Of a stretch of DNA of 64,000 nucleotides, positions 50,649 through 59,654 are shown piece by piece (position 1 is the first letter of the stretch; every line of letters begins with the position of its first letter). The position numbers were made by a program, and so were the translations under genes. Below the pieces are notes generated by a model. The model was given only the letters and a program-made list of their open reading frames with translations, did no database searches and had not been told where the DNA came from. This DNA is from Acidobacteriota bacterium (GTDB lineage Bacteria; Acidobacteriota; Blastocatellia; UBA7656), in NCBI GenBank assembly GCA_016201275.1, contig JACQDB010000138.1, positions 124,001 through 188,000 on the forward strand. Direction: 5' to 3'.

Positions 50649-51224
50649 TCACTTCCGGCTTCCCGGTTTGATCGCCATCGTTCCCTGGGCGCACAGTGGG
50701 CAGCTTTCGGGTTGATAAGTCGGCACTTCAAGGGTGAGCAGAGCGACGCGAACAACGCCTACGTCTGCATAGCCGCCGCTGCGATCAATGACCGAACCTG
50801 CGCCGATAACCAGACCTCCGGCGCGTTCGACCGCCTCAATGGTTTCGCGTGTAGAGCCGCCCGTGGTCACTACATCTTCGACCACCAAGACGCGCTCACC
50901 GGCTTCGAATTTGAAGCCGCGCCGCAACGTCATCGCGCCGTTTTCGCGTTCGGTAAACAAGGCACGTACACCCAAAGCGCGTGCCGTTTCGTGCGCGACA
51001 ATAATGCCGCCGATGGCCGGAGCGACAACCGCTGTGAGCGCCGCATGATGGAAGGCATCGGCCAATTGACGGCCAATCCATTCGGCGTGCTGCGGGTGTT
51101 GCAAGACCAGAGCGCATTGCAGGTAACGCGGGCTGTGCAACCCGGAGGTCAATAAAAAATGGCCTTCCAGCAAAGCTCCGGTCTGCTGAAATATTGAGAG
51201 TAATTGTTCGGATGGTTCCGTCAT
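50649..51224 (-). CDS. pyrE: orotate phosphoribosyltransferase PyrE
   Basis: 191 residues. The PRPP-binding motif VLVVEDVVTTGGSTRETI and the N-terminal LTSGLHSPRYLQCALVLQHP fit bacterial PyrE of the subfamily with a C-terminal CPLCAQGTMAIKPGSR tail. It converts orotate and PRPP to OMP in pyrimidine synthesis. It is cotranscribed with truA. Confidence 0.95.
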   Translation of the reverse strand: MTEPSEQLLSIFQQTGALLEGHFLLTSGLHSPRYLQCALVLQHPQHAEWIGRQLADAFHHAALTAVVAPAIGGIIVAHETARALGVRALFTERENGAMTLRRGFKFEAGERVLVVEDVVTTGGSTRETIEAVERAGGLVIGAGSVIDRSGGYADVGVVRVALLTLEVPTYQPESCPLCAQGTMAIKPGSRK

Positions 51225-51617
51225 AAGTTTTATGGTTTTGGTTTCCTTGATAACGAATGAAGCGTTGAGTTTTCAATTGCTGTCATCCGTTTTTCGCTGG
51301 TGCGCGACCTCATCAAGCCGTTCATACTAACACGAAATCCGTGAATGGTCAGTCGGCAATCGTTGGCCTGTATAATCGGTCAGCAAGCAAGGCAGGGTTA
51401 TGCAGCGGTTGCCAATAAATTGAGGACGCTCGCTATTGCATCCTCAACGGAACGCGGGTAGAACGGATGGAGCGGGTTGCACCACTCATATGTAGAAGGT
51501 AATCGGCAAATCACTATCGCATTCGTAAAATTCGTATTAGCTGCCAGGCAGCAGCAACGGGGTAAGCCGGAAGAGCGTTACGATTATTGAGACCTTGGAA
51601 GTATACTTGCCGCTGAA
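51225..51617 (+). promoter_or_regulatory. upstream region of the DUF6338 gene
   Basis: About 390 bp without a supported gene. A TATAAT at 51371-51376 with a weak -35 could serve the DUF6338 gene. I see no RNA or repeat that I can support. Confidence 0.3.
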
Positions 51618-52385
51618 ATGCCGACGACACTAGAAGCGCTGCTCATAGCATTCTTTGCTATCCTTCCGGGGTTCCTCGGTGAACGTGTCTATAATGCTCT
51701 AGTTGGTGCGGATTGGCGAGAAAAGGATTGGCAAAGAATCTTGAGTTTGGTTTTATTCAGTACCATAGGTTTAGCTCTCTATGTTGTATCGGGGAGATTG
51801 TTTGGCTGGCCTCCACCGATTTACGTATTCCCAAACAGCTTTAATTTTGGTGCTATAAATCCAGATACTGTGCACTTGCTTTTTCTGCCCTATCTTGGCC
51901 ATTGCGTTGGAGCAACTTTCGTAGGTTTTCTTGCCGCAGTGAGCCGCAGGCTGCTTGGGCGATGGTTGCGGTTTCAATCTCCTTATCCTGCTGTGTGGGA
52001 TGAATTTCTTCGTTCCTATGCTCCGAAACATTGGGTAGTCATTACCCTTACGAACGGAGATGTCTATGCTGGATACATAAAAAGCGCTGATAAATCAGTG
52101 GCCTTGGATGAGCGTGATATTGTACTAGCTGAGCCTGCACAATATGACGAGGAAAAGAAAACCTATTTGGCAGCAAGGTATCAGTACCTTTTCATCCCTG
52201 CTACAATGGTTTCGTTAATTGCGGTTATTTATAGTTCTGACCTTGATACTGAACGAGTAACAGAGGTTGGTAAACCAATCTTTGATGAAGGAGAAAAAGA
52301 TGAGCAGAGAAAGATCAACTCCTCCACCGCCGAGGAAAGAGGAAAAACAAGTAGAAAGACCAGCTCCTCCAGAAAGAAGACCTGA
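51618..52385 (+). CDS. DUF6338 membrane protein
   Basis: 255 residues. Three hydrophobic segments (LLIAFFAILPGFLGERV; ILSLVLFSTIGLALYVVSG; LLFLPYLGHCVGATFVGFLA) and a cytoplasmic beta-rich part (WVVITLTNGDVYAGYIKSADKS) match DUF6338. The tail (about 215-255) is charged and its codons are shared with an overlapping gene in another frame (52300-52443). Function unknown. Confidence 0.7.
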   Translation: MPTTLEALLIAFFAILPGFLGERVYNALVGADWREKDWQRILSLVLFSTIGLALYVVSGRLFGWPPPIYVFPNSFNFGAINPDTVHLLFLPYLGHCVGATFVGFLAAVSRRLLGRWLRFQSPYPAVWDEFLRSYAPKHWVVITLTNGDVYAGYIKSADKSVALDERDIVLAEPAQYDEEKKTYLAARYQYLFIPATMVSLIAVIYSSDLDTERVTEVGKPIFDEGEKDEQRKINSSTAEERGKTSRKTSSSRKKT

Positions 52386-52443
52386 AGGCCCACCACCCGC
52401 ACCACCAAGGCCGCGAGAGTCTGCCAGACCACGAGACCATTAA
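52300..52443 (+). CDS. proline-rich small protein overlapping the DUF6338 gene
   Basis: 47 residues (MSRERSTPPPPRKEEKQVE, then Pro/Arg-rich to the end), read in the +1 frame over the last 86 bases of the DUF6338 gene. The ATG at 52300 has GAAGGAG seven bases upstream. The composition (Pro and Arg over a third) is typical of small disordered proteins that often sit beside DUF6338 genes (weak memory). No function known. Confidence 0.5.
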   Translation: MSRERSTPPPPRKEEKQVERPAPPERRPEGPPPAPPRPRESARPRDH

Positions 52444-52704
52444 CGGTTGATGGCCGCGTCAGGCCGCGCTTAACGAATGCTATGAAGCGGTGGCGGCGAA
52501 GCAACTCTCTCATCGTCATGCCATTGTCGCACGCGGCCCCATTGACGTGCAGCACTCCATCTGGATTTGCGTGACCAAGCCCACTCGCTTCATCGTCGAG
52601 AACCCCATCACCATTGGGTTTATCTGGCACATTGGTTCGGAGCGCAAAACGCGCTGTCGGCATTGGCCGTCTTCCTCTATAATCTCCCTTTTCTCAAACC
52701 AATC
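52444..52704. other. intergenic, possible gene remnant
   Basis: About 260 bp. Both strands have open stretches with protein-like composition (for example 52490-52650 on the + strand), but none has a ribosome site or recognised family. Possibly a decayed gene upstream of hpnC. Confidence 0.2.
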
Positions 52705-53649
52705 ATGACAACCACTGTGACACAATCAAGAAGTTTGCTTGCCGGACCGCTCGATGATCCGCTGAAGGAGCAGCGAACATGGTCAGTGGATGAAGCCTAC
52801 GCGTATTGCGAAAAGCTGGCGCGTTCGCACTATGAAAATTTCCCTGTCGGTTCGGTGCTGGTTCCGAAACCCTTGCGAAAGTTTTTTTATGCGATTTATG
52901 CGTTCGCCAGAATCTCGGATGACTTCGCCGATGAAGGTTACGATGCAGGCTACAGCGAAGCCGAGCGACTGGAACTGTTGGACGAATGGCGCGAGATGCT
53001 TGCCGAAGCTTTTGCCGGTCGCGCCCGTCATCCGGTCTTCGTAGCGCTGGCCGACACTCAGGCGCAATGCCATCTGCCGCTTGATCTGTTTGAAGATTTG
53101 CTGTCGGCCTTTCGGCAGGATGTAGTCAAACGGCGCTATGCAAATTTTGATGAACTGCTTGATTACTGTCGGCGTTCGGCAAATCCGATTGGCCGTTTGA
53201 TCTTGCTGTTGTTCGGCCATCGTGATGAACAACTGCATCAACAATCGGACGCCATCTGCACGGCTTTGCAACTCGCCAATCACTGGCAGGACGTGGCGGT
53301 TGATGTGCAAAAAGACCGTGTTTATCTGCCACTTGATGATTTGCAAAAGTATGGCTTGAGCGTTGCACAGTTGTTTGAAAAATCGCGGTCAACAAACTTT
53401 CAAAGCCTCATGAAATTTGAAGTCGAAAGGGCGCGGCAACTCTTCACACGCGGCAAACCCTTATGCACGGCTGTCAAAGGGCGGCTCGGTCTGGAACTGC
53501 GAGTCGTGTGGCTGGGCGGTTGGCGCATCCTCGACGGCATTGAAGAAAATGCTTACGACGTGTTCAACCATCGCCCTGTGATTAGGCGAAAAGATAAAAT
53601 CAACCTGCTGATAAAAGCTCTGCGAAAGGGGGCGTTTCGACGTTTGTAA
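52705..53649 (+). CDS. hpnC: squalene synthase HpnC
   Basis: 314 residues from the ATG at 52705. A trans-prenyltransferase of the phytoene/squalene synthase family: YAFARISDDFADEGY (first Asp-rich motif) and LANHWQDVAVDVQKDRVYLP (second motif, with Asn-His in place of the usual NxxRD). HpnC, HpnD and HpnE together turn farnesyl diphosphate into squalene for hopanoids. The ATG at 53649 of hpnD overlaps its stop. Confidence 0.9.
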   Translation: MTTTVTQSRSLLAGPLDDPLKEQRTWSVDEAYAYCEKLARSHYENFPVGSVLVPKPLRKFFYAIYAFARISDDFADEGYDAGYSEAERLELLDEWREMLAEAFAGRARHPVFVALADTQAQCHLPLDLFEDLLSAFRQDVVKRRYANFDELLDYCRRSANPIGRLILLLFGHRDEQLHQQSDAICTALQLANHWQDVAVDVQKDRVYLPLDDLQKYGLSVAQLFEKSRSTNFQSLMKFEVERARQLFTRGKPLCTAVKGRLGLELRVVWLGGWRILDGIEENAYDVFNHRPVIRRKDKINLLIKALRKGAFRRL

Positions 53650-54518
53650 TGGCTGCCGATTCCGCACTCTCTCGCCTCCTCAGCGCTCCCAATCGTTTGC
53701 GAAAAGCGATAGGCTCGAACTTTTATTACTCGTTCCTGTTTCTGCCTGCCTCGAAACGCAAAGCCATCACCAATGTTTATAGCTTTGCCCGCATACTCGA
53801 TGACATCGTGGACAACGACTTGACCGGGCGCGACCCACAGGCCGAATTGCAATACTGGCGCGATGAAGTGGAGTTGTGTTATCTGGGGCAACCTTCGACC
53901 GCCTTTGGCGAAGAGTTGATGATGACCATTGATGAATTCGATTTGCCCAAACAACCCTTGCTGGATTTGATCGAAGGCATGGAGATGGATTTGCAGTGGT
54001 CGAGTTATCAAACCTTTTCGGATTTGCGCGAATATTGTTATCGAGCGGCGTCGGCGGTCGGGCTGATTTGCATAGAAATTTTCGGCTACGATTCGCCGCG
54101 CACCCGCGAATACGCCGTCAATCTGGGCTTGGCTTTGCAACTCACCAACATCCTGCGTGATTTGCAGGAAGACGCGGCGCGCGGCAGAGTCTATATACCA
54201 CTCGAAGATTTGGAGCGCTTCGGTTATTCCGAACAGGATTTGAAGGCCAATGTTTACAACGCGCCGTTCATTGATTTAATGAAGTACCAATACAAACGCG
54301 CCAATTATTATTTCGAGCGCGCTGCCGCCGTGCTGCCCGAACAAGACCGTGCAGCGATGGTAGCGGCGGAAATCATGGGCGGCATTTATCACGAATTGCT
54401 GGAAAAAATTGGCGACGTGCAGTTCGATGTGTTCCGCAATCGCGTAGCGGTTTCCAAAATGCAACGCCTGAAAATCGCTGTGAAAATCTGGTGGAAAACC
54501 CGCTTCGGGAAAACATAG
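53649..54518 (+). CDS. hpnD: presqualene diphosphate synthase HpnD
   Basis: 289 residues, start overlapping the previous stop (TAATG). YSFARILDDIVDND is the first Asp-rich motif and LTNILRDLQEDAARGRVYIP the second, both intact. It condenses two farnesyl diphosphates to presqualene diphosphate. The end is 19 nt before hpnE, in a clear three-gene operon. Confidence 0.93.
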   Translation: MAADSALSRLLSAPNRLRKAIGSNFYYSFLFLPASKRKAITNVYSFARILDDIVDNDLTGRDPQAELQYWRDEVELCYLGQPSTAFGEELMMTIDEFDLPKQPLLDLIEGMEMDLQWSSYQTFSDLREYCYRAASAVGLICIEIFGYDSPRTREYAVNLGLALQLTNILRDLQEDAARGRVYIPLEDLERFGYSEQDLKANVYNAPFIDLMKYQYKRANYYFERAAAVLPEQDRAAMVAAEIMGGIYHELLEKIGDVQFDVFRNRVAVSKMQRLKIAVKIWWKTRFGKT

Positions 54519-54537
54519 AGAGAGGCAGGAAACCAAT

Positions 54538-55860
54538 TTGTCCAAGCGTGTGGTCATCATCGGAGGCGGTTTTGCGGGGCTGGCGGCAGGCGTTGACCTC
54601 AGCGAACGCGGCTATGACGTGCAACTGCTCGAACGTCGCAATCATCTGGGCGGACGCGCTTATTCGTTCGCGGACGCGCAGACCGGCGACACCGTAGATA
54701 ATGGGCAACACCTGTTCATGGGCTGTTACGTTCACACCATAGCCTTTCTGAAAAAGATTCACTGCCTGGACAAACTGAAATTTCAAACCCGCCCGCAGAT
54801 AGATTTTCTCGACACCGAACACCTCTTCACAACTTTTGATTGCCCACCCTTGCCTGCGCCATTTCATGTATTGGCGGGCTTGTTTCGCTTGCAGGGTTTG
54901 ACCGTCGGCGACAAACTGCGCGCTCTGAATATTGGCAAAGCGCTGCGCGGCAAAGCGGCAAAGAACGGCGCGTTGAGCGTGACCGAGTGGTTGAAAACTC
55001 TGCATCAATCGGCACGCATACGCGAACGCTTTTGGTATCCTATGGCTATTGCTACGTTGAATGAAAACCCCGACATCGCTTCTGCGAAGATGTTAAAGAA
55101 AGTGCTTCAGGAAGCCTTTGGTGCGGGGCGCGAGGCTTCCGCATTAGGGATTTCTAGCGTCGGTTTGAGCGAACTTTACACCGACGGCGCACAAGCATTC
55201 ATCGAATCACGCGGCGGCAAAATTCATCTGCGCGCTCAAGTAGATAAGTTGTTGAGAAACGACGGCAAGGTGATAGCCGTTGCTTTGAAGAACGGCGAGA
55301 GGCTTGAAGCCGATTATGTCATCAGCGCTGTGCCGCCCAATGTGCTGGGCGAAATTTTGGATGAGGAAGCACGCCGAAACGAGTTTGCCTATCTGGAAAA
55401 GCTGCACTCTGCGCCTATCGTTTCGATCAACCTGTGGTTCGACAAACCTGTAACTGACCGCGAATTCATTGGGCTTTTAGGCACTCGCGTGCAATGGTTG
55501 TTCAACAAAGATTTGCTGAATCCGCAGAAGCCGAAATCGAATCACCTCGCGCTGGTCATCAGCGCGGCGCACGATTATATGGCGCTGACTAAAACTCAAC
55601 TGGTTGAACTGGCGCTCGCAGAACTGCATCAACTGATTCCCGCAAGCCGCGAGGCAAACTTGCTGCACAGCACCATTGTCAAAGAGCGCGACGCGACGCT
55701 ATCGCACACTGTCGCATCCGACGACTTGCGCCCACATCCGCAAACGTCATTAACAAATTTTTTCTTAGCCGGAGACTGGACGAATACCGGCTTACCGGCG
55801 ACGATTGAAAGCGCCGTCTTGAGCGGCCACACCGCCGCCGCATTGATTGCACGAAGTTGA
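54538..55860 (+). CDS. hpnE: squalene-associated FAD-dependent desaturase HpnE
   Basis: 440 residues from the TTG at 54538 (AGGAAACC upstream). FAD-binding N-terminus VVIIGGGFAGLAAGVDLSER and the LLERRNHLGGRAYSF motif, a central amine-oxidase-like domain, and the C-terminal FFLAGDWTNTGLPATIESAVLSG. It reduces and releases squalene from the HpnD/HpnC product in hopanoid synthesis. The next step enzyme (squalene-hopene cyclase) is outside the window. A strong terminator follows. Confidence 0.9.
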   Translation: MSKRVVIIGGGFAGLAAGVDLSERGYDVQLLERRNHLGGRAYSFADAQTGDTVDNGQHLFMGCYVHTIAFLKKIHCLDKLKFQTRPQIDFLDTEHLFTTFDCPPLPAPFHVLAGLFRLQGLTVGDKLRALNIGKALRGKAAKNGALSVTEWLKTLHQSARIRERFWYPMAIATLNENPDIASAKMLKKVLQEAFGAGREASALGISSVGLSELYTDGAQAFIESRGGKIHLRAQVDKLLRNDGKVIAVALKNGERLEADYVISAVPPNVLGEILDEEARRNEFAYLEKLHSAPIVSINLWFDKPVTDREFIGLLGTRVQWLFNKDLLNPQKPKSNHLALVISAAHDYMALTKTQLVELALAELHQLIPASREANLLHSTIVKERDATLSHTVASDDLRPHPQTSLTNFFLAGDWTNTGLPATIESAVLSGHTAAALIARS

Positions 55861-55905
55861 GCGAGAAAAAAATATAGAGGCGGCATTTTGCAGACGCCGC
55901 CTCTA
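55861..55905 (-). terminator. terminator between hpnE and yjbQ
   Basis: 10-bp perfect stem (55875-55884 with 55896-55905) with a T7 run on the leftward strand, so it ends yjbQ. An A-run on the other side makes it a weaker stop for hpnE as well. Confidence 0.75.
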
Positions 55906-55932
55906 GTTCATATCTTGTCAGGCAATCGTTTT

Positions 55933-56421
55933 TCAGATGCCGAAGACCTGCAAAAAAACCTTGCGTTGATTGGGGCCATCGAACTCGCTGAAGATGACGC
56001 GCTGCCATTTGCCCAGCACCAGTTTGCCTTCAGAAATCGGCACCGTCAGGCTATGCCCCAAAACCACGTTTCGTAGATGCGAATGGGCGTTGTTTTTATC
56101 GCAATCGGAACGCTCTGGATAGACGTTGTGTTGATAGTCGAGATTTTGCGGCACGACTTTTTCAATGATCGCTTTCATATCGGTCAACAAGGCGTCCTGC
56201 CATTCATTGATAAAAATTCCGGCGGTGGTGTGCAACACCGATACTTGAAGTTGCCCGTCGGCTACGCCCGTGGCTTCGACAAACGAACACACTTCGTCAG
56301 TCAGATTAATTAAATCGGTGCGCTCCGAGGTCTTGACTTCAATAGTTTTGGCAAACACCTTAACGGTTCCCTGATTGCGGTGAGTCGCAATCTCGCCTTC
56401 ACGAGCGGTTATCGCTTCCAT
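55933..56421 (-). CDS. yjbQ: YjbQ/UPF0047 family protein
   Basis: 162 residues. The block VSVLHTTAGIFINEWQDALLTD followed by HNVYPERSDCDKNNAHSHLRNVVLGHS and LGKWQRVIFSEFDGP is diagnostic of UPF0047 (YjbQ), with conserved His/Asn/Glu residues of a small beta-barrel. The E. coli homologue shows weak thiamine-phosphate synthase activity. Role here unknown. Confidence 0.85.
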   Translation of the reverse strand: MEAITAREGEIATHRNQGTVKVFAKTIEVKTSERTDLINLTDEVCSFVEATGVADGQLQVSVLHTTAGIFINEWQDALLTDMKAIIEKVVPQNLDYQHNVYPERSDCDKNNAHSHLRNVVLGHSLTVPISEGKLVLGKWQRVIFSEFDGPNQRKVFLQVFGI

Positions 56422-56541
56422 AGGTTCTCTCCTTAAATTTTAATGACTTGTTAATGCAGGCCAAAGTGTAACTTTGCCTTTCATCAATAGCAAATTAACA
56501 ACGCCGGTCGCAACCGGCGAAGGGGCGCGCCAACGCTTCGC

Positions 56542-58947
56542 CTATTCGCCGAGCAATTGCTTGATCTGGGCTTCAAAGACGGCGCGTTCGGTGATGCCTT
56601 TATGCGTGAATCTTACGCGCCCCTGCTTATCAATCAACACCGCGACAGGCAAAGCTGAATCGTTGACTTTGAATAGTTCAGCGAGGCTCTGGTCGCCTAC
56701 GGTCTGGGTGTAATTCATCGGGTGTTGTTTCAGGAAAGGCTTGACCTTGGCCGCGCCCTCTTCATCAAGCGACACGGCAACCATGTCAAAGCCTTGCTCT
56801 TTGTACTGCTTGGTCAAGTCGTTAAACATGGGAATTTCCGAAATACACGGCACGCACCAAGTCGCCCAGAAATCTATCAACACAACTTTGCCTTGCAGCG
56901 ATGACAACTCCAGTTTGCCGCCTTCGACCAAATTCAAAGCGACGTTGGGCGCGGCTTCAAACGTGCCGCCGATGTCGCCGTTTGATACGGCAATCGTGCC
57001 GGGCGCGGCATCGGTCGCAGGAGTTTTTTCGCCGCCTGAATTTTTCGCTATATCAGTTGCCGCAGGCGCAGAGCCTAGGCTTTTCAAACGGGCTAAAAAT
57101 TTGTCGGGCTTCTCGAAGCCTTCCAAGCGCAGCGCAGAAAATTCATTACCTTTGGCGTCAAGAAAAACAATCGTCGGCACGCCTTTGATTTTGAATTGCT
57201 GGCGGGCGCGACCGGCTTCCGTATTCGGGTCGTCGCTGGTCAAATCCAATTTCAAGGTGACAAACTTCATCGCTTCCTGTTTCACATTGGCATCGGTGAA
57301 GGTCAATTCGTCAAGCTCTTTGCAGGGGATGCACCACGTCGCATAGGAATCAATGATGACGCCCTTGCCCTGTTTTTGCGCGTCGGCTACGGCCTGTTCG
57401 CTATAGGGTTGCCACTTGATGGTCTCTTCGACTTTTTTCGGCAACGCGAAGAAGATGGCAAGCGCTGCTGCGCCTACGCCTATGGCGCGAAGAATCCAGG
57501 CGAAGGTATCAGGCTTGGTTTTTCCGGCTTCATAAAAAATTAAATACAACGCCGCAAGCGCAAAGAACGCCACAAACACATACTTCGACCAGTTGCCCAT
57601 CAGAGGATTCAGGAAGTACAGCGCCATACCGATTAACACCAGGCCGAAGACTTTGCGAACCGTCACCATCCACAAGCCCGAACGCGGCATCGCTTTGATC
57701 GAACCGGAAAAAGTTCCCAGTATCAAAAACGGAAAACCCAGGCCAAGCGCCAGTACGAAGAACAACAGAAAGCCAAACACGGGGTCGCCGCGACGGCCTA
57801 CTTCGACGAGAAGCGCAACCACGAAAGGGCCTATGCAGGGCGCGGCGACTATGCCCATCGTCAAACCCATCACCAGCGCGCCGAGCATACCGCTGGTTGA
57901 TTGCGTAGAGTTATTGGCAAAGCGATTCAAGGATTCGGGGACTTTGAATTCATAGACGCCGAACATCGAAAGCGACAACGCTACCATCAACAAGGCAAGG
58001 CCGATTAATACATAAGGACTCTGCAAAGCGCCGCCGAACAAACCACCGCTCAGGGAGGCAATCACGCCCAACACGGAATAGGTCAGAGCCATTCCCAAGA
58101 CATAAAGCGACGCCATCGCAAAGGTGCGTTTGAGGTTCGGCTTGCCTTGCGAGCCGCCGCCTTGATTGATGAAAAAGCTAATGGTGATAGGGATAATCGG
58201 ATAGACGCAGGGCGTTAAGTTGAGCGCCAGGCCAGCGAAGAAAATGCCTACGAGGGTGACCAGCAAACCGCTTGCGGCAATCTTGTCGGCGATGGCATTT
58301 TGCGATTGGTCGTTGCCTTTGAACTGCGCCAACGATGCCGCCGAGTCGTTTTTCTTATCGCCATTCATTGCCGCGACGACGGGCGTATCGTCAAGGGGTT
58401 GCGCGGCAGCTTGGGCAAACACTTCGGCGTTTGCAGGCTTGGCAGTTTGTGCAGCGGCAACGAAATTGACCGGAATTTCAACTTTCAAATTCGCTGGCGC
58501 AAGACATTGTTTATCATTGCAGGATTGCACCGTGACGGTCGCTTGAATGATTTTTGCGCCAAGTGGTAAATCTTTTTCGGCTTCGACATTGGCGACGATA
58601 TAGATTTTGCCTTCGAGTACGGCAAGCTCTTTATCGGAAAACTCGAACTTCTTGAATTGCGGTTTCGGATATTTAGCGTCACTGATTTTCAATCCGGCGA
58701 CAGGCTCGAATTTCACACTGGTGGCAATTAAAAAATCTTCTGTAGGCACACGAGCATTGATGTGATAACCCGATGCGACATCCAGAGCGATAGCAATCTT
58801 GAACTGGCTCGCAGGCTTTACCGCATCAGTCGAAACATAACCTTGCGCTTTGACCACCGCAGAACTGCTCTGCGCGAAAACCAACGGCGCAAGCGACAGC
58901 GCAATGACCATCAACAGTCCTGCACCAACCCATAATCTTTTTTTCAT
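56542..58947 (-). CDS. dsbD: DsbD-type thiol:disulfide interchange protein fused to a TlpA domain
   Basis: 801 residues. Signal peptide (about 1-25), N-terminal DsbD-alpha-like domain (about 35-165, with CNDKQC pair), eight or so membrane helices (about 225-515, with LNLTPCVYP and APCIGPFV Cys-Pro motifs), thioredoxin domain with WCIPC (539-542), and an extra C-terminal thioredoxin/TlpA domain with WCVPC (698-701). DsbD moves reducing power from the cytoplasm to periplasmic thiols. The second thioredoxin is beyond the normal DsbD layout and is discussed as a finding. Confidence 0.9.
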   Translation of the reverse strand: MKKRLWVGAGLLMVIALSLAPLVFAQSSSAVVKAQGYVSTDAVKPASQFKIAIALDVASGYHINARVPTEDFLIATSVKFEPVAGLKISDAKYPKPQFKKFEFSDKELAVLEGKIYIVANVEAEKDLPLGAKIIQATVTVQSCNDKQCLAPANLKVEIPVNFVAAAQTAKPANAEVFAQAAAQPLDDTPVVAAMNGDKKNDSAASLAQFKGNDQSQNAIADKIAASGLLVTLVGIFFAGLALNLTPCVYPIIPITISFFINQGGGSQGKPNLKRTFAMASLYVLGMALTYSVLGVIASLSGGLFGGALQSPYVLIGLALLMVALSLSMFGVYEFKVPESLNRFANNSTQSTSGMLGALVMGLTMGIVAAPCIGPFVVALLVEVGRRGDPVFGFLLFFVLALGLGFPFLILGTFSGSIKAMPRSGLWMVTVRKVFGLVLIGMALYFLNPLMGNWSKYVFVAFFALAALYLIFYEAGKTKPDTFAWILRAIGVGAAALAIFFALPKKVEETIKWQPYSEQAVADAQKQGKGVIIDSYATWCIPCKELDELTFTDANVKQEAMKFVTLKLDLTSDDPNTEAGRARQQFKIKGVPTIVFLDAKGNEFSALRLEGFEKPDKFLARLKSLGSAPAATDIAKNSGGEKTPATDAAPGTIAVSNGDIGGTFEAAPNVALNLVEGGKLELSSLQGKVVLIDFWATWCVPCISEIPMFNDLTKQYKEQGFDMVAVSLDEEGAAKVKPFLKQHPMNYTQTVGDQSLAELFKVNDSALPVAVLIDKQGRVRFTHKGITERAVFEAQIKQLLGE

Positions 58948-59045
58948 GAATTCATCCTCAAAATCTCAATCGAAGAACCAAGACCGAACCGAAACCATTT
59001 CGTAAAATAAGATGCGGTAGCAACACTCTGGCGCGGAGGCGGAGT

Positions 59046-59285
59046 TCAAGAATGCCCTTCAATAAATGCCGCGACCGCCACTTGGCGTTGCGCCGCGAAA
59101 CTCTTGCGATGAAGTTTGATGCGCTCGATCTCATAGAGCGTCTCTGCCGTCAAATAACTCTCGCCACAATGCGGACAGCTAACCACCGGCACATTTTCGA
59201 TAACCAATAAATTTTCGCCCTTGCCATAGCTTTTGCTAACCTGGCGAATCCGCGCTCCGTCTATTCCACAATTGTCACAAATCAT
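59046..59285 (-). CDS. YgiT/MqsA-type zinc-finger antitoxin
   Basis: 79 residues. CDNCG and CPHCGESYL (two CxxC groups) form the zinc ribbon of the YgiT/MqsA family N-terminus; the C-terminus has a helix but not the usual HTH, so it is a short form. It starts 4 nt after the DUF4258 gene, as in DUF4258-YgiT toxin-antitoxin pairs. Antitoxin role inferred. Confidence 0.75.
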   Translation of the reverse strand: MICDNCGIDGARIRQVSKSYGKGENLLVIENVPVVSCPHCGESYLTAETLYEIERIKLHRKSFAAQRQVAVAAFIEGHS

Positions 59286-59289
59286 CCGC

Positions 59290-59592
59290 TTACTCGCTTT
59301 CGTTTTTGTACACCGTGATGACCACCAGCTTACCGGTCAAACTCAGCTTGCCGACGACAATGATGTCATCATCGGTCAAAGATTTACCGCTGACCAGATA
59401 CTTCCACTCACCGGACAGATTGTCTTTCTGACGCTCGATAATTTCACCCGTAAGAATACCGCTTTCCACATCAAAAATTGAAAAGCCATCGTTATCCATT
59501 TCTTCTTCGGCGTGTAACGTCATGACATACTGTCGGGCGCGGATTTTCTCACGCATTCGTTTGAGCATCGCGTCGAACACAGATTGCTCCAC
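59290..59592 (-). CDS. DUF4258 toxin-like protein
   Basis: 100 residues. KIRARQYVMTLHAEEEMDND carries the His-x3-E/D motif of DUF4258 (RelE-like fold relatives), with the later GEWKYLVSGKSLTDDDIIVVGKL. Such genes sit upstream of YgiT-type antitoxins and probably cleave RNA; toxicity is inferred. The gene order toxin-antitoxin is the one seen in this group. Confidence 0.75.
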   Translation of the reverse strand: MEQSVFDAMLKRMREKIRARQYVMTLHAEEEMDNDGFSIFDVESGILTGEIIERQKDNLSGEWKYLVSGKSLTDDDIIVVGKLSLTGKLVVITVYKNESE

Positions 59593-59654
59593 AAGAAGAT
59601 TTCAAGCCCAGCCAGAATAATAGCCAACCAGGAGGCTGCTGTCTTACCTCGTCG

